Notes under the pieces: generated by a model
Told to the model about the DNA's origin: nothing
Database searches by the model: none
What the model saw: the letters and a program-made list of their open reading frames with translations, nothing else
Made by a program: the position numbers and the translations under genes
NCBI GenBank assembly: GCA_035288405.1
Contig: DATEAK010000259.1
Span: 1 to 10,213, forward strand
Length of the DNA stretch: 10,213 bases
Direction of reading: 5' to 3'
Source: JACPSX01 sp035288405 [NCBI: bacterium]
GTDB lineage: Bacteria; JACPSX01
Shown: positions 1-5,965 of the stretch, piece by piece
Layout: each line of letters starts with the position of its first letter
How positions within the stretch are numbered: position 1 is the stretch's first letter

Positions 1-702
1 GGAAATGCAGCGCCGGGCGTCCAGGACGTAGGGCGCCACGATAGCCTGAGTAGGGCAGGCTTCAATGCAGCGGGTGCAAGTGCCGCAATAATCTTCGACC
101 GGGATATCGTAGACGATCTCCCGGTCCAGAAGAATGACCCCGAGGAATACGTAGGAGCCCAACGTTCGGGTAATCAGGTTCGTGTGCTTGCCAATCCAAC
201 CGATCCCGCCGCGTGCCGCCCATGCTTTTTCCATGACCGGCCCGGTATCCACATAGATCTTCCCCTGGACCCCAGGAAGCAGTGACTGGATCGAGATAAA
301 CAGTTGTTGTAGACGTTCTCCGACGATCTCGTGGTAGTCTTCTCCCCAGGCATAGCGGGAAATTCGTCCCGTTTCCGGTTCGTTCGGATCCCGGGCAGAG
401 ATCGAACCATCCAGCGGGCCCTCTCTATAATAGTTCATGGCCGCCGTAATCACAGAAATCACTCCCGGCATGACCTTCTTCAAATCCGCTCTCTTTTCCT
501 CGGTTTGAGCGAGCCAGTTCATCTCTCCTTGATACCCCAGGTCCAGAAATTGAGCCAGGCGGCCGCCTTCCTCGACCAGAAGGGAAGCAGGAGCGATCCC
601 CACGGAAGCAAACCCTAATTCTTCTCCTCTCTGTTTGATCTTGCTGGTCAAATCGAGAAGTTCGCCGGTCGACGGGAGGCTCGTTTGAAACTCGTTACTC
701 AC
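1..702 (-). CDS. queG: Epoxyqueuosine reductase QueG, N-terminal 234 codons (runs off the left edge)
   Basis: QueG is a cytoplasmic cobalamin- and Fe-S-dependent enzyme that reduces epoxyqueuosine to queuosine in tRNA, the last step of queuosine synthesis. Translating the minus strand from GTG at 702-700 gives an uninterrupted 234 codons to base 1. Visible marks are the conserved block VDTGPVMEKAWAARGG, whose Asp (about residue 152) corresponds to the family's catalytic acid, followed by GWIGKHTN, and then the first ferredoxin-type cluster motif C206-x2-C209-x2-C212-x3-C216-P. The second cluster motif and the C-terminus lie outside the window. The GTG start is chosen because a purine-rich Shine-Dalgarno stretch (AAGGAAAGGTGGGG) lies just upstream; no in-frame ATG occurs near it. 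The gene is divergent from bamD. Identification is firm from the motif order; the missing C-terminus is the only gap. Confidence 0.93.
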   Translation of the reverse strand, partial: MSNEFQTSLPSTGELLDLTSKIKQRGEELGFASVGIAPASLLVEEGGRLAQFLDLGYQGEMNWLAQTEEKRADLKKVMPGVISVITAAMNYYREGPLDGSISARDPNEPETGRISRYAWGEDYHEIVGERLQQLFISIQSLLPGVQGKIYVDTGPVMEKAWAARGGIGWIGKHTNLITRTLGSYVFLGVILLDREIVYDIPVEDYCGTCTRCIEACPTQAIVAPYVLDARRCIS

Positions 703-716
703 TTCCCCACCTTTCC

Positions 717-745
717 TTGACTCCGGAGAGGCCGCACTATACAAT
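717..745 (+). promoter_or_regulatory. Candidate sigma70 promoter for bamD
   Basis: TTGACT (717-722, 5/6) and TACAAT (740-745, 5/6) are separated by exactly 17 bp, placing a start site near 752 and a leader of about 33 nt. It sits in the only gap between the divergent genes, as expected for a bamD promoter. Confidence 0.6.
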
Positions 746-764
746 GGCTGCACCTAACGGTCTG
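736..764 (-). promoter_or_regulatory. Candidate sigma70 promoter for queG
   Basis: On the minus strand a -10 box TATAGT (736-741, 5/6 match) lies 17 bp from a weak -35 CAGACC (759-764, 3/6 match). It would start RNA near 729 and leave a leader of roughly 27 nt before the GTG start. The -10 overlaps the -10 of the divergent bamD promoter. The weak -35 keeps confidence low. Confidence 0.35.
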
Positions 765-784
765 ATTACCGGAGAATCGATCTC

Positions 785-1612
785 ATGCAAGAAAAAAACG
801 CATCCCGGATGAACTTCGATAGATTCCATCCGAGATTCTTCTTGTCTCTTTTTCTGCTCAGCTTGTTTCTCTCTCTCTGGGGCTGCGGCATATTCGGGGG
901 CGCGTCTACGAAACTGGAACCCCGTAATGCCAGCGAGTGGTACCTCACAGGAGAAAAGAACCTCGAAAGCAAAGATTATGAGGATGCCCAGAAGGCATTT
1001 GCCAAAGTGCTGGAAGAGTATACCGACAATCGCCTGCGCATCGATGCACTATTGCAACTGGCGGATTCTTATTTTGCCAATCGTCAATACATTGAAGCAA
1101 GCTTCCAGTACAAGAAGTTCGTGGAACTCTACCCTTTGCATCCCGCTGCCGCTGAGGCCCAGTTCCAGGTCGGCACGAGCAACCTGGCACTCATGAAAAG
1201 CTTGGACCGGGATCAGACCTACACCCGTGATGCGATTCATGCTTTTCAACAAGTCCTCAACCAATACCCGGATTCCCCTTTCGCACCTGCGGCAAAGGAC
1301 GGTCTGGAACAGGGACGCCAGCGTCTCTTCGAGCACGAACTGTATGTAGGCCGCTTCTACTTCAAGCAGGGGGATTACGACTCGGCAATCTCCAGGCTCT
1401 CCGCACTTGAGAAAGACTTCCCGGCGGAAATGGAAGCAGCCCGCGATGAAGTCCTCTATATGCTTGGGGAATCCTATTTCCAAGAGGAAAATTTCGCAAA
1501 CGCAGCACGGTATTATAACGCCCTGCTTGCGAACTACCCGAAAAGCCGGTACAACACTGCAGCCCGCAAGCGTTTACAGATCGTATCAGCCTCCGTTTCT
1601 CCCCGCTCCTAA
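785..1612 (+). CDS. bamD: Outer membrane protein assembly factor BamD (TPR lipoprotein)
   Basis: BamD is the essential periplasmic lipoprotein partner of BamA in the beta-barrel assembly complex. The 275-residue product has a hydrophobic signal segment (residues 18-32) ending in the lipobox LWGC, giving lipidated Cys34. Tetratricopeptide-like helix pairs follow at roughly 50-80, 86-118, 145-175, 186-213 and 222-252. The sequence DRDQTYTRDAIHAFQ (141-155) lies where BamD proteins carry their conserved DRDxT region, and the spacing YP-x2-P recurs at helix ends (YPLHP, YPDSP, YPKS). Length is slightly above the 245 residues of the E. coli protein because of a longer N-terminus. The ATG at 785 has GGAGA at 771-775; an alternative ATG at 809 would still leave a complete signal peptide. 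Other periplasmic TPR lipoproteins are the alternative, but the DRDQT region argues for BamD. Confidence 0.9.
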   Translation: MQEKNASRMNFDRFHPRFFLSLFLLSLFLSLWGCGIFGGASTKLEPRNASEWYLTGEKNLESKDYEDAQKAFAKVLEEYTDNRLRIDALLQLADSYFANRQYIEASFQYKKFVELYPLHPAAAEAQFQVGTSNLALMKSLDRDQTYTRDAIHAFQQVLNQYPDSPFAPAAKDGLEQGRQRLFEHELYVGRFYFKQGDYDSAISRLSALEKDFPAEMEAARDEVLYMLGESYFQEENFANAARYYNALLANYPKSRYNTAARKRLQIVSASVSPRS

Positions 1613-1637
1613 GGACTCCCCCAGGGAGGAAAAAACA

Positions 1638-1658
1638 CTTGCCACGGACAGACTCAAA
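1638..1658 (+). promoter_or_regulatory. HAIR-like operator (HspR binding site) overlapping the hsp20 promoter
   Basis: The published HspR-associated inverted repeat is CTTGAGT-N7-ACTCAAG. Here CTTGCCA (1638-1644, 4/7 match) and ACTCAAA (1652-1658, 6/7 match) are separated by exactly 7 nt. The site covers the -35 box and most of the promoter spacer, so bound repressor would block RNA polymerase. An hspR-like gene two positions downstream supports autoregulation. The right half is strong and the left half degenerate. Confidence 0.68.
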
Positions 1659-1667
1659 TCTTATAAT
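1639..1667 (+). promoter_or_regulatory. Sigma70 promoter of the hsp20-hspR operon
   Basis: TTGCCA (1639-1644, 4/6 -35) and a perfect TATAAT (1662-1667) with a 17-bp spacer. A start site near 1674 gives a 5' leader of about 56 nt. No sigma32-type pattern is seen, in keeping with repressor-controlled (HspR) rather than sigma32-controlled heat induction. Confidence 0.75.
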
Positions 1668-1696
1668 TCATCTCGTGCAAATAATTTGATTTAAAG

Positions 1697-1719
1697 GTCC
1701 AGACCCATGGACATCTGGG
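1697..1719 (+). promoter_or_regulatory. Alternative hairpins in the hsp20 5' leader, one covering the ribosome binding site
   Basis: Two mutually exclusive stems can form in the leader RNA. GTCCA (1697-1701) pairs with TGGAC (1708-1712) around a 6-nt loop, leaving the Shine-Dalgarno free. Alternatively CCAGA (1699-1703) pairs with TCTGG (1714-1718), extendable by a U-G pair to 1719, which buries the first part of the GGAG at 1718-1721. This could act as a weak RNA thermometer, as in other hsp20 leaders, but the stems are only 5-6 bp and might be chance. Confidence 0.3.
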
Positions 1720-1729
1720 AGAAGAAACG

Positions 1730-2182
1730 ATGAGCAGAAGCCAATGGGATCCACTGCACGAATTACTGGCCTTGAAGGACCGGATGAATGCTTTATTTAA
1801 TGAAACATTTTCCCATACCCAGGAGAAACCTCAAAGTTCGGGGGGAACGTGGGCTCCGTCACTGGATATTTACGAAACCCCGGAAGAATTCATTTTGACT
1901 GCGGAACTACCGGGAATCCCCCAAGAGGAAATCGAACTGCAGATCCTGGATGACGTGCTGACCCTCCAGGGAAACCGAAATCCGGAAGTCCAACCAGGAG
2001 AGAAGCAGGAAAACTACCTGCGCAGGGAGCGCCCCTTCGGCCGTTTCCGCCGAAGCTTTACCTTGCCGTCTACGGTAGACGCAGGGAAAACCCGAGCGAC
2101 ACTGAAGGATGGAATTTTAAGAGTCATCCTCCCTAAGGCCCCCCAGACCAAACCCAAAAGTATTCGAGTGAGCACGGAATGA
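1730..2182 (+). CDS. hsp20: Small heat shock protein, Hsp20/alpha-crystallin family
   Basis: This is an ATP-independent chaperone that holds unfolding proteins in the cytoplasm until DnaK/ClpB can refold them. The 150-residue product has a short variable N-terminus (WDPLHELLALKDRMNALF), an alpha-crystallin domain from about 41 to 136 beginning WAPSLDIYET, the typical ELPGI turn (59-63), the beta-strand block RRERPFGRFRRSF (98-110) and DGILRVILPK (127-136) containing the family G-x-L motif. The C-terminal I-x-V motif (I145-R-V147), which drives oligomer assembly, is present. The start has GGAG at 1718-1721 with 8-nt spacing. It is the first gene of a likely operon with hspR, 37 bp downstream, and is probably controlled by the HAIR-like operator upstream. 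Confidence 0.95.
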   Translation: MSRSQWDPLHELLALKDRMNALFNETFSHTQEKPQSSGGTWAPSLDIYETPEEFILTAELPGIPQEEIELQILDDVLTLQGNRNPEVQPGEKQENYLRRERPFGRFRRSFTLPSTVDAGKTRATLKDGILRVILPKAPQTKPKSIRVSTE

Positions 2183-2183
2183 T

Positions 2184-2201
2184 CTTGACGGTGCCCTCAA
2201 G
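2184..2201 (+). repeat. Short inverted repeat between hsp20 and hspR
   Basis: CTTGA (2184-2188) and TCAAG (2197-2201) form a perfect 5-bp inverted repeat with an 8-nt centre, directly after the hsp20 stop. The half-sites resemble those of the HAIR operator but sit 3 bp closer together than in the canonical element. As RNA it could form a small hairpin in the intercistronic region. No T-run follows, so it is not a terminator. Confidence 0.35.
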
Positions 2202-2228
2202 CACTGCAACGTCGAGGAGATGAGAGCA

Positions 2229-2624
2229 GTGGTCATTGATGACCGTCCCCTCTTCATGATCAGCATTGTGGCCCAGATGCTCAGCATCCATCCGCAAACC
2301 CTACGACTCTACGAACGTGAGGGGTTCGTCAAACCGTCCCGAACCGATGGAAACACCCGTATCTATTCCCAGAAGAACGTGGAGCAGATCCGGCTCATCT
2401 TGCGTCTTACGCGCGAGCTGGGAATCAACCTGGCCGGAGTCGAGGTGATTCTCAGCATGCGGGAGAAGATCGATGAGATGCAGAGGGAGATAGATGCCCT
2501 CTCGGAGTTTATCAAGGAAAAGGTCGGAGAAGATCCCAGGCTGATCAAAGAAAAAGCGCACAATTCCTTGGTGAAGTCCTCTCCCGGCAAGATGATCAAG
2601 GTAAAGATTGAGAAAGAGGAATAG
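2229..2624 (+). CDS. hspR: MerR-family heat-shock repressor, HspR-like
   Basis: HspR represses chaperone operons by binding HAIR operators and is released on heat stress, with DnaK acting as co-repressor in actinobacteria. The 131-residue product opens with a winged helix-turn-helix (ISIVAQMLSIHPQTLRLYER), whose HPQTLRLYEREG and GNTRIYS blocks are characteristic of HspR among MerR proteins. A dimerising coiled coil follows (roughly residues 65-100), ending in a short charged tail with no metal-binding cysteines. Start choice: GAGGAG occupies 2214-2219, directly abutting the ATG at 2220 and therefore too close for it, but 9 nt before the in-frame GTG at 2229. I prefer GTG; the ATG would add only three residues. 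The gene follows hsp20 and precedes a sigma factor gene, giving a compact stress-regulation cluster. A different MerR regulator is possible but unlikely given the adjacent hsp20 and operator. Confidence 0.88.
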   Translation: MVIDDRPLFMISIVAQMLSIHPQTLRLYEREGFVKPSRTDGNTRIYSQKNVEQIRLILRLTRELGINLAGVEVILSMREKIDEMQREIDALSEFIKEKVGEDPRLIKEKAHNSLVKSSPGKMIKVKIEKEE

Positions 2625-2662
2625 CCTCTCGGTCCTGCAAAGCTTTTACAGCCGGGGTGTTT

Positions 2663-3520
2663 ATGTTTTCTCGTTCAAACGGCGAATATAAGCGCGTTAC
2701 GGAAGATGGCCTGGCTTCCTATCTGAAGAGCATCAGCAAGGTGCCCCTTCTGACCAAGGAAGAAGAGCAGGTTCTGGGGAAATCCGCCCAGGCCGGAGAT
2801 CAGGCGGCCATCGATCATTTGATCAGGGCGAACCTACGCTACGTCGTCAGCGTCGCCAAACGGTATCGTGATTGCGGGCTCTCTCTTCTGGATCTCATCA
2901 ACGAAGGGAACGTGGGGCTCATTCAGGCCGCGAAACGGTTCGATCCCGACCGGAATGTAAAGTTTATTACCTACGCGGTCTGGTGGATTCGCCAGGCCAT
3001 CATGCACGCTCTAGCGGATCAATCCGGCACAGTCCGCCTTCCCATTAAACAGGCCGGTCTTCTCTACAAGATCGGTGAAACCTACCGGCGTCTCGTCCAA
3101 GACAACAACAAAGAGCCCACGATCGAGGAGATGGCCAAGAAACTCAATGTTCCCACCGAAGATCTCGAATCGGTCATGAGAGTGTACCGGGCCTACCTCT
3201 CCCTGGACACCCCCATGAAGAACGATGACGATACGAGCTACCTGGACATGATGGAAGGACAAAACACTCCTTCCATCGAGGAGCACTTGGTCAAAGCTTC
3301 CCTGACCAGAGAAATCGAGGAACTCCTGAGCGATCTGCCCGACCGAGAGCAGCAAATCCTCCGCATGCGCTACGGCTTTGACGGCGAGTCCAAGACTCTG
3401 GAGGAAATCGGCGACGAAATCGGGCTCTCCCGGGAGCGAGTGCGGCAGATCGAAAAAAAGGCCAAACTTCGCTTGCGCTCTAAGGCGAAAACTAAAAGTC
3501 TGCGGGACTATCTGAACTAA
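2663..3520 (+). CDS. Sigma-70 family RNA polymerase sigma factor (RpoD/RpoS type, lacking region 1.1)
   Basis: This protein directs RNA polymerase to promoters. The 285 residues contain region 1.2 (about 13-45, DGLASYLKSI then LLTKEEE), a complete region 2 (53-127) with the core-binding LIRANLRYVVSVAKRY, NEGNVGLIQAAKRFD and the -10-reading, DNA-melting FITYAVWWIRQAI, region 3 (about 128-205), and region 4 (225-275) with LPDREQQILRMRYG and the -35-reading helix LSRERVRQIE. Region 1.1 and the non-conserved insert of large RpoD proteins are absent, so it looks like a group 2 (RpoS-like) factor or a short primary factor. Start: ATG at 2663, preceded by GGGG at 2654-2657; a GTG at 2657 is in frame but has no ribosome site. 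It begins 38 bp after hspR on the same strand with no clear terminator between, so co-transcription with hsp20-hspR is likely. Confidence 0.93.
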   Translation: MFSRSNGEYKRVTEDGLASYLKSISKVPLLTKEEEQVLGKSAQAGDQAAIDHLIRANLRYVVSVAKRYRDCGLSLLDLINEGNVGLIQAAKRFDPDRNVKFITYAVWWIRQAIMHALADQSGTVRLPIKQAGLLYKIGETYRRLVQDNNKEPTIEEMAKKLNVPTEDLESVMRVYRAYLSLDTPMKNDDDTSYLDMMEGQNTPSIEEHLVKASLTREIEELLSDLPDREQQILRMRYGFDGESKTLEEIGDEIGLSRERVRQIEKKAKLRLRSKAKTKSLRDYLN

Positions 3521-3680
3521 CCCTGAATCCTCGTCCAACCCCGATTTATTATCCAAGAATTCCTACCTCCATCAGTCCCTCGGGGGTGCCCTCTTGGGCT
3601 CTCGAACGGCTTGCGGCGAGAGGTTTCCGATTCCTGTACAACGCTCAGAAAACCGGGGGTGGACAAGACTCTTAATCTCG
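3521..3680. other. Intergenic region after the sigma factor gene
   Basis: No convincing gene is seen. A hairpin CTCTCG (3599-3604) / CGAGAG (3617-3622) with a 12-nt loop, preceded by a small GCCC/GGGC stem, could slow or end transcription, but no T-run follows, so it is not a standard intrinsic terminator. Short open frames here have no recognisable content. Confidence 0.4.
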
Positions 3681-3709
3681 TTGACTTCCTTCGACTTCTC
3701 ATGTATTTT
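3681..3709 (+). promoter_or_regulatory. Candidate sigma70 promoter for the transglycosylase gene
   Basis: TTGACT (3681-3686, 5/6) and TATTTT (3704-3709, 4/6) lie 17 bp apart, with a TG directly before the -10. The start site would be near 3716 and the leader about 55 nt. The promoter may also serve pgsA and plsY, which follow on the same strand. Confidence 0.45.
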
Positions 3710-3770
3710 CTGACCCAAATTGATTTCATCTGCCGCCTGCCGATAAGAAGAAGACGAGAGGGTCTTGCGG

Positions 3771-4454
3771 ATGGGTTATGTTCTTGTCTTTTTTAGCTTA
3801 TTTTTGGGAGCTTGGAGTTCCTGGCTCTTCCCGGCTCCGGTGCAGGCACAGGTCTACAAATGGGTGGACGAAAAGGGGGACCTCCATTTTACGGACGCGC
3901 CCAGTGACACCCGTTTTCACACCGATGCCGGATCGGTCCCTCGCAATTTCGGCAAGGCGGTTCCTGCCGGCAAGTCCGTTCCCACGATCTCAGATACTTC
4001 CATTGAGAGCCTCATCCAGAAAATCTCCAGCCAGCACGGTCTCGACCCCGAGCTGGTCAGAGCTGTGATCCGGGTGGAATCCAATTATGATCCAAGGGCC
4101 GTGTCGCAGCGCGGAGCCCAGGGACTCATGCAGCTCATGCCGGGAACGGTGAACCGTTTTCGCGTCCCGGACCCGTTCAATGCGGAACAAAACATCCGGG
4201 GGGGCACTCAGTATTTGAAATATCTGCTGGAGCGTTTTCGGGGGGATTTAAAGCTGGCCCTGGCTGCCTACAATGCAGGTGAAAACAACGTTGACCGTCA
4301 TGGAGGAGTCCCTCCCTTCCGGGAAACAACCAGCTATCTTGAGAAGATCTTCCGCATCTACCAGGCCCCGGTTCTTTCCTTTCCTACTCCGACCCGGATT
4401 TACCGGCTGGTGGGCTCCGACGGGAGCATTTTATTTACCGACACTCCGCGCTGA
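3771..4454 (+). CDS. Secreted lytic transglycosylase with DUF4124-like ends (SLT domain)
   Basis: The enzyme cleaves the MurNAc-GlcNAc bond of peptidoglycan in the periplasm, leaving 1,6-anhydro ends. The 227-residue product has a signal peptide (hydrophobic 4-20) with a good cleavage site after VQA (residue 26), then a DUF4124-type motif at the mature N-terminus (VYKWVDEKGDLHFTDAPSD, 28-46). The Slt70-like catalytic domain spans about 80-198, with catalytic Glu103 in RVESNY, GAQGLMQLMP (115-124), NIRGGTQYL (141-149) and LALAAYNAGENNV (162-174). A second DUF4124-like stretch closes the protein (RIYRLVGSDGSILFTDTP). Start: ATG 3771 has AGAGGG at 3757-3762 with 8-nt spacing; an upstream in-frame TTG (3765) lies too close to that site. 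No lipobox cysteine is present, so the protein is probably soluble in the periplasm. The precise MltC/MltE/Slt subfamily is not determined. Confidence 0.92.
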   Translation: MGYVLVFFSLFLGAWSSWLFPAPVQAQVYKWVDEKGDLHFTDAPSDTRFHTDAGSVPRNFGKAVPAGKSVPTISDTSIESLIQKISSQHGLDPELVRAVIRVESNYDPRAVSQRGAQGLMQLMPGTVNRFRVPDPFNAEQNIRGGTQYLKYLLERFRGDLKLALAAYNAGENNVDRHGGVPPFRETTSYLEKIFRIYQAPVLSFPTPTRIYRLVGSDGSILFTDTPR

Positions 4455-4488
4455 GCCTTGCGGGCTCTGAGGTGGAACCATCGCGGCC

Positions 4489-5061
4489 ATGACGGTCCGG
4501 TTAAACACGCCCAACAAGATCACCCTGGGCCGCATTTTCGTTCTCCCCTTGATCGTCTTTTTGCTTCTTATCTCCCCCTCGGCCACATTTTCCTTTCTGG
4601 CTGCCCTTGTCTTTGGGCTGGCTTCCCTCTCCGACTGGCTCGATGGTCATCTGGCCCGCCGGAATTCCCAAATCACAAGCCTGGGAACCATGCTTGACCC
4701 GATCGCCGACAAGCTCCTGCTCACGGCGGCTCTCGTCCCTCTGGTGGAGCTGGGCAGGGCTCCCGCCTGGTTGGTCGTCATCCTGATCGGACGGGAATTC
4801 GCCGTCACGGGGCTGCGGGCCATCGCCGCCGAGCGCGGCTATCTCATCGCCGCAAGTTCCCTGGGAAAGTACAAAACGATCTGTGAAATTGTGGCCGTCA
4901 TTTTCCTGATCCTGAATTACCGCTGGCCGCTCTCCTTCGCGATGATCGGAACGATCGGCTTGTGGATCGCCGTGATTCTGAGCCTGATCTCGGCAACCGA
5001 CTATTTCAACAAATTCTGGAAGCAAATTGATGAGGCGCCGATCAGGGGAAAGAGAAAGTGA
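4489..5061 (+). CDS. pgsA: CDP-diacylglycerol--glycerol-3-phosphate 3-phosphatidyltransferase PgsA
   Basis: PgsA makes phosphatidylglycerophosphate from CDP-diacylglycerol and glycerol-3-phosphate, the committed step to phosphatidylglycerol and cardiolipin, in the inner membrane. The 190-residue product carries the complete CDP-alcohol phosphotransferase signature D-x2-D-G-x2-A-R-x8-G-x3-D-x3-D: D49, D52, G53, A56, R57, G66, D70 and D74, which bind the metal ions and the CDP moiety. The N-terminus NTPNKITLGRIF is typical of PgsA rather than of phosphatidylserine synthase, and several hydrophobic membrane segments are seen (about 14-46, 75-100, 128-148, 150-170). A GAGGTGG sequence at 4469-4475 lies rather far (13 nt) from the ATG. 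The next gene, plsY, overlaps its stop codon, so the two lipid enzymes are translationally coupled. Confidence 0.95.
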   Translation: MTVRLNTPNKITLGRIFVLPLIVFLLLISPSATFSFLAALVFGLASLSDWLDGHLARRNSQITSLGTMLDPIADKLLLTAALVPLVELGRAPAWLVVILIGREFAVTGLRAIAAERGYLIAASSLGKYKTICEIVAVIFLILNYRWPLSFAMIGTIGLWIAVILSLISATDYFNKFWKQIDEAPIRGKRK

Positions 5062-5675
5062 AACCCCTCGCTTACCTCGCCATCCTCGCCGGAGCTTATC
5101 TGCTCGGGTCAATCCCCATTGGTCTCCTCTTGTCTCAAATGCAGAAAGGGATCGACATACGGCATGTGGGAAGCGGCAACATCGGCGCGACCAACGTGCT
5201 GCGCGTCTTGGGAAAGAAGGCAGCCCTAATCACTCTCATCGGAGACTTTCTCAAGGGTTTTGCGCCGGCCATGATCGGCCAAAGTTTAGACTTCTCCGAT
5301 CCCTGGCTGGCTCTCCTAGCCCTCACCCCGATCCTCGGGCATGTGTTTCCGATCTTTGCCGGCTTCCGCGGAGGCAAGGGAGTGGCCACGGCCATTGGAG
5401 TCCTGGTGGTGATCATGCCCTGGGTTGCCCTGTGGGCTTTCGTGATCTGGATTGTCGCTCTCCTGCTGTGGCGCTATGTCTCACTGAGCTCGATTCTCGC
5501 CACGCTCTCGGTGCCGCTTCTCGCCATCCTCTTGGGGGAACCGCACCCCTTCGTTTATATGGGAATCGCCGTGGCGACCCTGATTCTCTACCGCCACAAG
5601 GCCAACATGAGCCGTCTGGCGGCGGGAACTGAAAATCGGCTGGGGGCCAAATCTCTCTCGCGGACTGCTCGCTAA
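5058..5675 (+). CDS. plsY: Acyl-phosphate:glycerol-3-phosphate acyltransferase PlsY
   Basis: PlsY transfers an acyl chain from acyl-phosphate to sn-glycerol-3-phosphate, giving lysophosphatidate, the first step of phospholipid synthesis. It is an integral inner-membrane enzyme. The 205-residue product contains the family's three conserved loops: GSGNIGATN (38-46), the phosphate-binding GHVFPIFAGFRGGKGVAT (94-111), and the C-terminal RHKANMSRLAAGTEN (179-193). Hydrophobic segments lie between them (1-26, 53-75, 82-100, 110-160, 165-178). Length matches the family. The GTG start overlaps the pgsA TGA by 4 bp (5058-5061), with GGGGAAAGAG just upstream as ribosome site. The overlap indicates translational coupling of two enzymes that use the same substrate, glycerol-3-phosphate, or act in the same lipid pathway. 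Confidence 0.95.
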   Translation: MKPLAYLAILAGAYLLGSIPIGLLLSQMQKGIDIRHVGSGNIGATNVLRVLGKKAALITLIGDFLKGFAPAMIGQSLDFSDPWLALLALTPILGHVFPIFAGFRGGKGVATAIGVLVVIMPWVALWAFVIWIVALLLWRYVSLSSILATLSVPLLAILLGEPHPFVYMGIAVATLILYRHKANMSRLAAGTENRLGAKSLSRTAR

Positions 5676-5728
5676 ACTCGCCCCGCATATCGGGACTCTG
5701 CCGCCTTCTTTTGGGAATGAGCCGAAGC

Positions 5729-5757
5729 TTGACAAATCCTCCCTAGAATGGGAAACT
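5729..5757 (+). promoter_or_regulatory. Possible promoter of the tRNA pair
   Basis: A perfect -35 TTGACA (5729-5734) is followed 17 bp later by a poor -10, GAAACT (5752-5757, 3/6). A start near 5764 would leave a leader of about 93 nt before tRNA-Gly, including the palindrome GGTCCGGACC (5805-5814). The weak -10 makes this tentative. Confidence 0.3.
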
Positions 5758-5856
5758 ACAAGTCGTTGTGGATAATGATGTGCAAAAAACGGCCTGCGCG
5801 TACAGGTCCGGACCCATCGGGGTCGGCCACAGGAAATCATAGAGACCGAAAGCGGA

Positions 5857-5931
5857 GCGGGAATAGCTCAGGGGTAGAGCATCGCCTTGCCAAGGCGAGG
5901 GTCGCGGGTTCAAATCCCGTTTCCCGCTCCA
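5857..5931 (+). tRNA. tRNA-Gly (anticodon GCC)
   Basis: The full cloverleaf is readable. The acceptor stem GCGGGAA (5857-5863) pairs with TTCCCGC (5921-5927), the D arm is GCTC/GAGC, and the anticodon stem TCGCC/GGCGA surrounds loop TTGCCAA with anticodon GCC at 5889-5891. The T arm is GCGGG/CCCGT (closing with a G-T pair) with the TTCAAAT loop. The discriminator is T5928 and CCA is encoded (5929-5931). It reads the GGC and GGU glycine codons. Confidence 0.96.
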
Positions 5932-5965
5932 TAAACTATTCTGCTGCGTTTTCCAGGAATCATCC

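Noticed and set aside
1613-1637. CTCCC/GGGAG inverted repeat followed by A-run after bamD
   Set aside because: A terminator for bamD needs T, not A, after the stem, and the stem is only 5 bp.
2615-2629. AGAGG/CCTCT inverted repeat at the hspR stop as a terminator
   Set aside because: The stem is 5 bp with no T-run, so it would not separate hspR from the sigma gene.
3011-3556. 181-codon minus-strand open frame opposite the sigma factor gene
   Set aside because: Mirror of regions 2-4 of the sigma factor; no ribosome site or domain.
3599-3622. Hairpin CTCTCG/CGAGAG as intrinsic terminator
   Set aside because: The loop is long and no run of T follows the stem.
3517-3729. 70-codon minus-strand open frame in the gap after the sigma gene
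   Set aside because: Arg/Ser-rich, without recognisable motif or ribosome site, and overlapping the sigma gene end; looks like chance.
4501-5112. 203-codon minus-strand open frame opposite pgsA
   Set aside because: Antisense of a gene with a full catalytic signature; the translation is Asp/Gln/Gly-rich without any family features.
5682-5694. Hairpin CCCG/CGGG after plsY as terminator
   Set aside because: The stem has only 4 bp, and the T-rich patch (5707-5712) is more than 10 bp away.
5729-5749. TTGACA followed by TAGAAT as a promoter
   Set aside because: The spacer is only 9 bp, far too short for sigma70; the -35 was instead paired, tentatively, with GAAACT at 17 bp.
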